From contig NC_053150.1 of assembly GCF_016808335.1 (NCBI RefSeq), positions 26,060,538-26,124,537 of the forward strand: a DNA stretch of 64,000 nt, given 5' to 3'. The notes beneath the pieces are model-generated. The model searched no databases. It was given only the letters and a program-made list of their open reading frames with translations, and had not been told where the DNA came from. Source of the DNA: Panicum virgatum. Taxonomy: Eukaryota; Streptophyta; Magnoliopsida; Poales; Poaceae. The position numbers and the translations under genes are program-made. Shown here piece by piece: positions 59,431-64,000 of the stretch (its first letter is position 1; every line of letters begins with the position of its first letter).

Positions 59431-60110
59431 TGTCGCACTATTGCGCCATGTTCGCCGAATGGCCGTCTGCTCGGCCACGGCGACAACGTCAAGTAGTTCG
59501 ACTGCCGACTGCTCGGCCACAGCAACTGCTTTGACTACACACTGCTCTGCTATGGCGACCATGCTGACTACTTCTATAGCCTCTTGCTCGGCGAGCACCC
59601 GCCGCTACACGCATGGTGCATATGGCCATCGCAACTGACGGAGGTAGATCTATGTACCTCCCTACCGAGTGGGGTCCCCGTACCCAGGTGACTACCCTGC
59701 TCGGTGACTCGGTTACAACTACTCGGCGTGCAGGGACTCGGCTATACGCGGAAAGGATCTTTAGTAGATCAGGATGGAAGGTTCCAGCTAGAAACCCGGA
59801 TATCTAGGGATCTTAATCGACCTTCTTCCTTGTAAAACAACCAGAGCATATCTTCCTTGTACCCCTACGACTCCTAGTCTATATAAAGGAGGCGTAGGCA
59901 AACCCATAGGAAGACTTCCTCTTCGCATCATTCCACAAACCCTAATACAACCCCGAGCACAGGATGTAGGGTATTATGCACATTGCGGCCCGAACCTGTC
60001 TAAGTCCTTGCGTCTTCATGTTACCATCGAGCTTTTGGTCCTGAGATCCGGTCCTGAAACTCTACCGCTGGGTACAACCCTGTTGGCCTGGCCGGAATAA
60101 CAACCCGACA
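59431..60110 (+). repeat. 5' LTR of Tat-lineage element L
   Basis: The right end ...AACCCGACA (60110) is sure because the primer site follows. The left end TGTCGCACTA at 59431 is proposed from the terminal match with CCGACA (680 bp) and is not verified by a second LTR. TATA box TATATAAAG at 59880-59888, then AACCCTAATACAACCCC and GTAGGGTATTATGC, a segment also present in the family T LTR (GTAGGGTATTATGCACCTCGCG in copy C). Confidence 0.6.
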
Positions 60111-60130
60111 GTTGGCGCGCTAGGTAGGGG
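60111..60130 (+). other. Primer-binding site of element L
   Basis: GTTGGCGCGCTAGGTAGGGG immediately after the LTR, the same site type as family T. This links L-like elements to family T as possible helper and client. Confidence 0.8.
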
Positions 60131-60143
60131 ACTCAGGGCTCAT

Positions 60144-62397
60144 ATGTCGAGTTCAATGGCAGCCAACACCGGTGTCATCTTCTCCGCAAGCTTCACCGCC
60201 CAGATGGAGGCGACCGTCGGCTTCTCCTTCACCTTCGGAAGGTTCTTGGAGATCAGGGTTCCTAGGAACCCCACGTCCAGCCCCTCGACCTTCGAGGGCA
60301 GCATCTTCGCCGGGGTCAGATCCGATCTGATTTCCTCGACCCCCGTCACATATCGGGTTTCCGAATCCGAGAACGTCAACGTGACTGCTACGCCTACCAG
60401 GGTGACCCATCGCCCTACTGAATCTGCCGATGATCTATTCTCCCGGATAGATCCTGTTGGTAGATCCGTCGCCGAGTGCATTCAACTTGGCGAACATGCA
60501 CTTCGCCACCAAGACGACCCTGACCGAGTCCTCCGCGGACTCAGCAGCACTGCCATCAGGGCCAGATCCGATCTGGCCACCCCAAGATCCGTCACATCTC
60601 GAGTTTTTCGAACTTGAGGCTGCCAATGTGATGGTCATCTCATCTCGAGTTTTCTGCCGGAGTGGCGCCAGATCTTCGTCGTCTCCGACGACTCCGACAC
60701 ACGACTTGGTGAAGGTGACCAAGCCCGGGCGGATCGCATACGCCGCAACAACGTCCGCACCGATAGGAGACGCAATGAGGCGGTGATCCGTCAGTCAGAG
60801 CAAGACATGGAGAACGCCGAGTGCCACAATCCAAGGAACAACCGTTCTCCGCTCCGGGCATGGAACCTTGACACCGACTTCGTCCTCGACTACAACGGCC
60901 AAGACATCTTCGCCATGCCTTGAGCCAACCTGGCCGCGGTGTTCCAGGTACTTGAGGGTCTCCAGGAGACCCCTGAGATCGTCAAGGCTCGGGCTCGTCT
61001 GTACATGGCCGCCACATAGGCCCAGCAGATATGCAAGGACAGCTCGGCCTATCGCGCCCAGTTGAGTCTTTACTCGACACGACCCCGTGACGATGAAGAG
61101 GAGGTCAACCAGAATGACCTCCACCTCGAGCTCAACCAGCAGGACTTGCGCCCACGCATCAACAACCGTCATCATGAACGTGACGCCGCCGACCGCGAGC
61201 GATGTCGCTGGTATGACGAGGAACATGGTGTCTCCGACGATGACCACCAGTACCGCGGCCGTATAGGCAACAACCCTCCCTGGCGACCACCTCGATACTA
61301 CAAACCCGGCAACGACCTCGATGGCTTCTCTGCCTTCTCCAACCGGCTTCAGGCCATTCAGTGGCTCGCCACCTTCAAGCCAGTCGGCTTCGAGAAGTAC
61401 GATGGCGAGTCGGACCCCAAGATGTGGCTACGCACCTACTCCATCGCCGTCTGAGCGGCGAACAGAGACAACGACATTATGGCCACCTACTTCCTGGTCA
61501 TGATGGGCCGCCATGCTCTCAACTGGCTCGAGGCGCTCCCTGCCGGCTCCATCAACAGCTGGCAAGACCTCTGCAGCGCCTTCGTCCAGTACTACCAGGC
61601 ATCTTGCCCGGGTCCCAAAACCAGATGGGATCTGGGCAGTGTCATCCAGCAACCCGACGAGTCACTCCGCGACTACATCAAGAGGTACTTCGCTAACCGT
61701 AACACCATTTCGGAAGTTGATGACAGGGACGTCATCCACCACTTCCATGAAGGCCTCCATAGCATCGAACTGTGGAGGAATATGTTCGAGAGAAACCCCA
61801 AAATCGTCGGCGACATCATGGCGGTCGTCAACAAGCACGCCGACATGGAAGACACATAGCGAGCCCATCGTCAGCACAAGACCAAGAATGACTCCTCCGA
61901 GCGTCCCTCTCAACGGGACAACCACTCAAAACATCGACGCGACGACCGCCCACCTCACCACAGGAAGAAGCACGACCGCACCGAGTCATCCAAGAACTGG
62001 GACCGCAAGCATGGCCCCGAGAACACCGTCGCCGAGAGGTCCCAGTTCCGCTCCACCCTTAACCAAGCAAACCTGGATCGACTCCGAGATGGCAACTGTC
62101 CTTGGCACAAGGATGCGAACCACACCACCTGGGAGTGTCGAGCACTCTCCAACAGTGTCATCAAGGACAACGACCCCAGCGACCCCGCTGCGATGACCGC
62201 GATACGCCGAGTGATTCCAGAACCACTCGGGCGCACCCACGGAGGCGCAACTCGCCCAGGCGAGACGATGACGAGTGCCGGGAAGATTCCCTAGGGAACT
62301 TCTAGGAAGAATATAGGGCTGTCAACTTCATATTCGGTGGCCCCAGCAAGCCATCATGCTGGCGCAAGCTGAAGCTGAACGATCGCGAAGTTAACCT
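60144..62397 (+). pseudogene. Gag region of Tat-lineage element L (broken)
   Basis: Starts MSSSMAANTGVIFSASFTAQ. The first part (60144-60617) includes YRVSESENVNVTATPTRVTH and SRIDPVGRSVAECIQLGEHA, typical of the gag N-terminus of grass Tat elements. A frame change leads to 61062-61859 with the gag core (FKPVGFEKYDGESDPKMWLR, NWLEALPAGSINSWQDLC, SLRDYIKRYFANRN), interrupted by TGA at 61452-61454 and TAG at 61857-61859, both from one C-to-T step. The frame continues to the Cys/His motif CPWHKDANHTTWEC (about 62095-62136). A one-base slip near 62215 and a TAG at about 62303 follow before the protease. Confidence 0.75.
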
Positions 62398-62398
62398 G

Positions 62399-64000
62399 GT
62401 GTTCAAACACCTGGTTGAATCTCTGCGGTGGTCGGAGATGCCGATCACCTTCGACCGCCGTGACCACTGGGTCCACCTGCCCAAGCTGGGTGCTTACCCC
62501 CTCGTGGTCAGTTCGGTGGTCAGCCAGGTCCGCCTGGCCAAAGTACTCGTCGACGGTGGCAGCACCCTCGATATCATCTTCGCCAGCATGTTGGAGAGCA
62601 TGGGATATGACATGACTACCTTGGTGCCATCCGACCAGGCCTTCTACCGCTTCATCCCTGGAGCCGGGTCGACCCCAGTCGGCCTTGTCACCCTGCCGGT
62701 CACCTTCGGCACTCAGACCAACTACCGCACCGAGTACGTCAACTTCGAGGTCGCCGAGTTCGAGACCTCCTACCACGCCATCCTGGGAAGACCCTCTCTC
62801 GCCAAATTCATGGCAATTCCCAACCACACATATCTTCTCCAGAAGATGCCAGCTCCAAAGGGGGTCCTCTCAGTCTATGGAGATCTGCATACATCATACG
62901 CGTGCGAAGCACATAACATCAAGCTCCCTGACACCCTGGAACGATCCAGGAACTCGGTTCTTGTTGCCCAGGCAGCAAAGAACCTCCCGGCGGACCAGCA
63001 GCAGATCCCCGCCAAGGAGTCGACTTCTGAGTCGCAGCTCGCACCAGCCATGGCGACCAAGACCATCGTCCTCAGGGATGATGAGCCGCACAAGACCGCC
63101 GTGATCGGGGCCAGCCTCGACCCGGCATAGGAAAACGCGCTCACCTCCTTCCTTCGGGACAACTGGGACATCTTCCCATGGAAGCTATCTGACATGCTAG
63201 GGGTTTCGAGGGACGAGGCTGAGCACTCCCTAGACCTTGACTCAAAGGCGAGACCCGTCAAGCAACGGCTCCGCCGCTTCGCGCAGGATCGAAAGGAGGC
63301 TATTAGGGTAGAAGTAACCCGGCTCCTTGCCCCTAGTTTTTTCCGAGAAGTCATGCACCTAGATTGGCTGGCAAACCCAGTCCTTGTAAAAAAGAAAAAC
63401 GGTGAATGGAGAATGTGTGTTGACTATACCGATCTCAACAAACACTGCCCTAATGACCCCTTTCCTGTACCACGCATCGACTAGGTCGTTGACTTGACGG
63501 CCGGGTGTGTTCTGCTCTCTTTTCTTGATTGTTACTCAGGGTACGACCAGATAGACCTAAAGGAGTCGGATCAAGAGAAGACGTCCTTGATCACCCCCTT
63601 CGGGGCCTACAGCTACAACACCATGACGTTCGGCCTCAAGAATGCCGGCGCCACCTACCAAAAGGCCACTCAGAGATGCCTCCAGGGGCAGATTGGGCGC
63701 AACACCGGGGCCTATGTCAACGACGTCATCATAAAGACAAAATGTAGTGACCAGTTCATTATGGATATCTCCGAGACATTTGAAAATCTTAGGAAATTCA
63801 AATGGAAACTCAACCCGACCAAGTGTGTGTTCGGTATCCCGTCCGGAAAACTACTCGGCTTCATAGTCAGTAGCCGGGGCATCGAAGCCAACCCCACAAG
63901 GGTCAACGCCATCAGGTACAAGAAGCCTCCTAGGAGCAAAAAGGACTTGATGAAGCTTACTGGGTGCATGGGCGCCTTGAGTAGGTTCATAGCCGACTCG
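62399..64000 (+). pseudogene. Protease and reverse transcriptase of element L (runs off the window)
   Basis: Protease with KVLVDGGSTLDIIF (the DGGS type usual for Tat elements) and YHAILGRPSLAKFMA. Then the RT: WLANPVLVKKKNGEW, RMCVDYTDLNKHCP, FLDCYSGYDQI, TFGLKNAGATYQ and the active-site segment AYVNDVIIKT near 63713. The expected YVDD is YVND, so a catalytic Asp is replaced by Asn through one G-to-A change in a CpG. TAG stops occur at 63128-63130 and 63482-63484 (CAG in relatives). RNase H and integrase would lie beyond 64000. Confidence 0.8.

Noticed and set aside
1..64000. tRNA, rRNA or microRNA genes
   Set aside because: No cloverleaf with internal A and B boxes or rRNA core sequence was recognised. 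The tRNA-like words found are retroelement primer sites.

Overview
This window looks like repeat-rich heterochromatin from a grass (Poaceae, probably a panicoid). I found no convincing host gene, tRNA or rRNA. Nearly every kilobase belongs to an LTR retrotransposon or DNA transposon, many nested inside one another or truncated. The grass assignment is inference. It rests on Tekay-like chromoviruses with LTRs of about 3.4-3.5 kb, Athila-like LTRs of about 1.3-1.5 kb, Tat-lineage elements with a TTGGCGCGCYAGGTAGGGG primer site, a CACTA element and several copies of the grass 'putative gypsy type transposon' domain (Pfam PF04195).

Layout, left to right. 6-2991: a Tekay-like LTR inserted in an Athila-like LTR (2992-4337, minus), which is joined to an inverted Athila-like LTR tail (4338-4999, plus). 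5000-7567: the 3' part of a non-autonomous element I call family T (copy C), inserted in a second copy (D, 7568-8470). 8471-13135: a Tekay-like element that has gag and protease but no reverse transcriptase (element F, minus). About 13136-16703: a 5'-truncated CACTA transposon. 16704-23207: an Athila-like LTR (E) split by family T copy B. About 23440-24784: a broken PF04195 gene. 24785-26277: another Athila-like LTR (M). 26459-28090: a GC-rich LTR fragment (N). 28091-53217: a four-level nest. Athila-like LTR G contains family T copy A (TSD GTATC), which contains Tekay-like chromovirus H (32024-46424), which contains a solo LTR (44713-46166, TSD CAAAT). 53218-57918: the 3' internal parts of two Athila-like elements lying tail to tail. 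57919-59184: a plus-strand Athila-like 3' LTR (K). About 59431-64000: the first half of a Tat-lineage gypsy element (L), which runs off the right edge.

The most interesting object is family T, present in four copies. Copy A has 416-bp LTRs and one long gag-like reading frame (about 680 codons, C-terminal CX2H..H..C motif), followed by a 120-bp tandem repeat array. On the opposite strand lies a multi-exon gene with its own TATA box, a PF04195 domain and a coiled-coil C-terminus. I find no pol in the two copies where the whole interval can be seen or largely seen. This is a non-autonomous LTR element with an antisense intron-containing gene, probably mobilised by a Tat-lineage partner such as L, which shares its primer-site type.

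Decay is mostly by in-frame stops of the CGA-to-TGA and CAG-to-TAG type, as expected for methylated, silenced repeats. H pol is a single frame broken only by four TGA codons. All positions come from reading the sequence by eye. Boundaries given with TSDs are firm, and the others are approximate.
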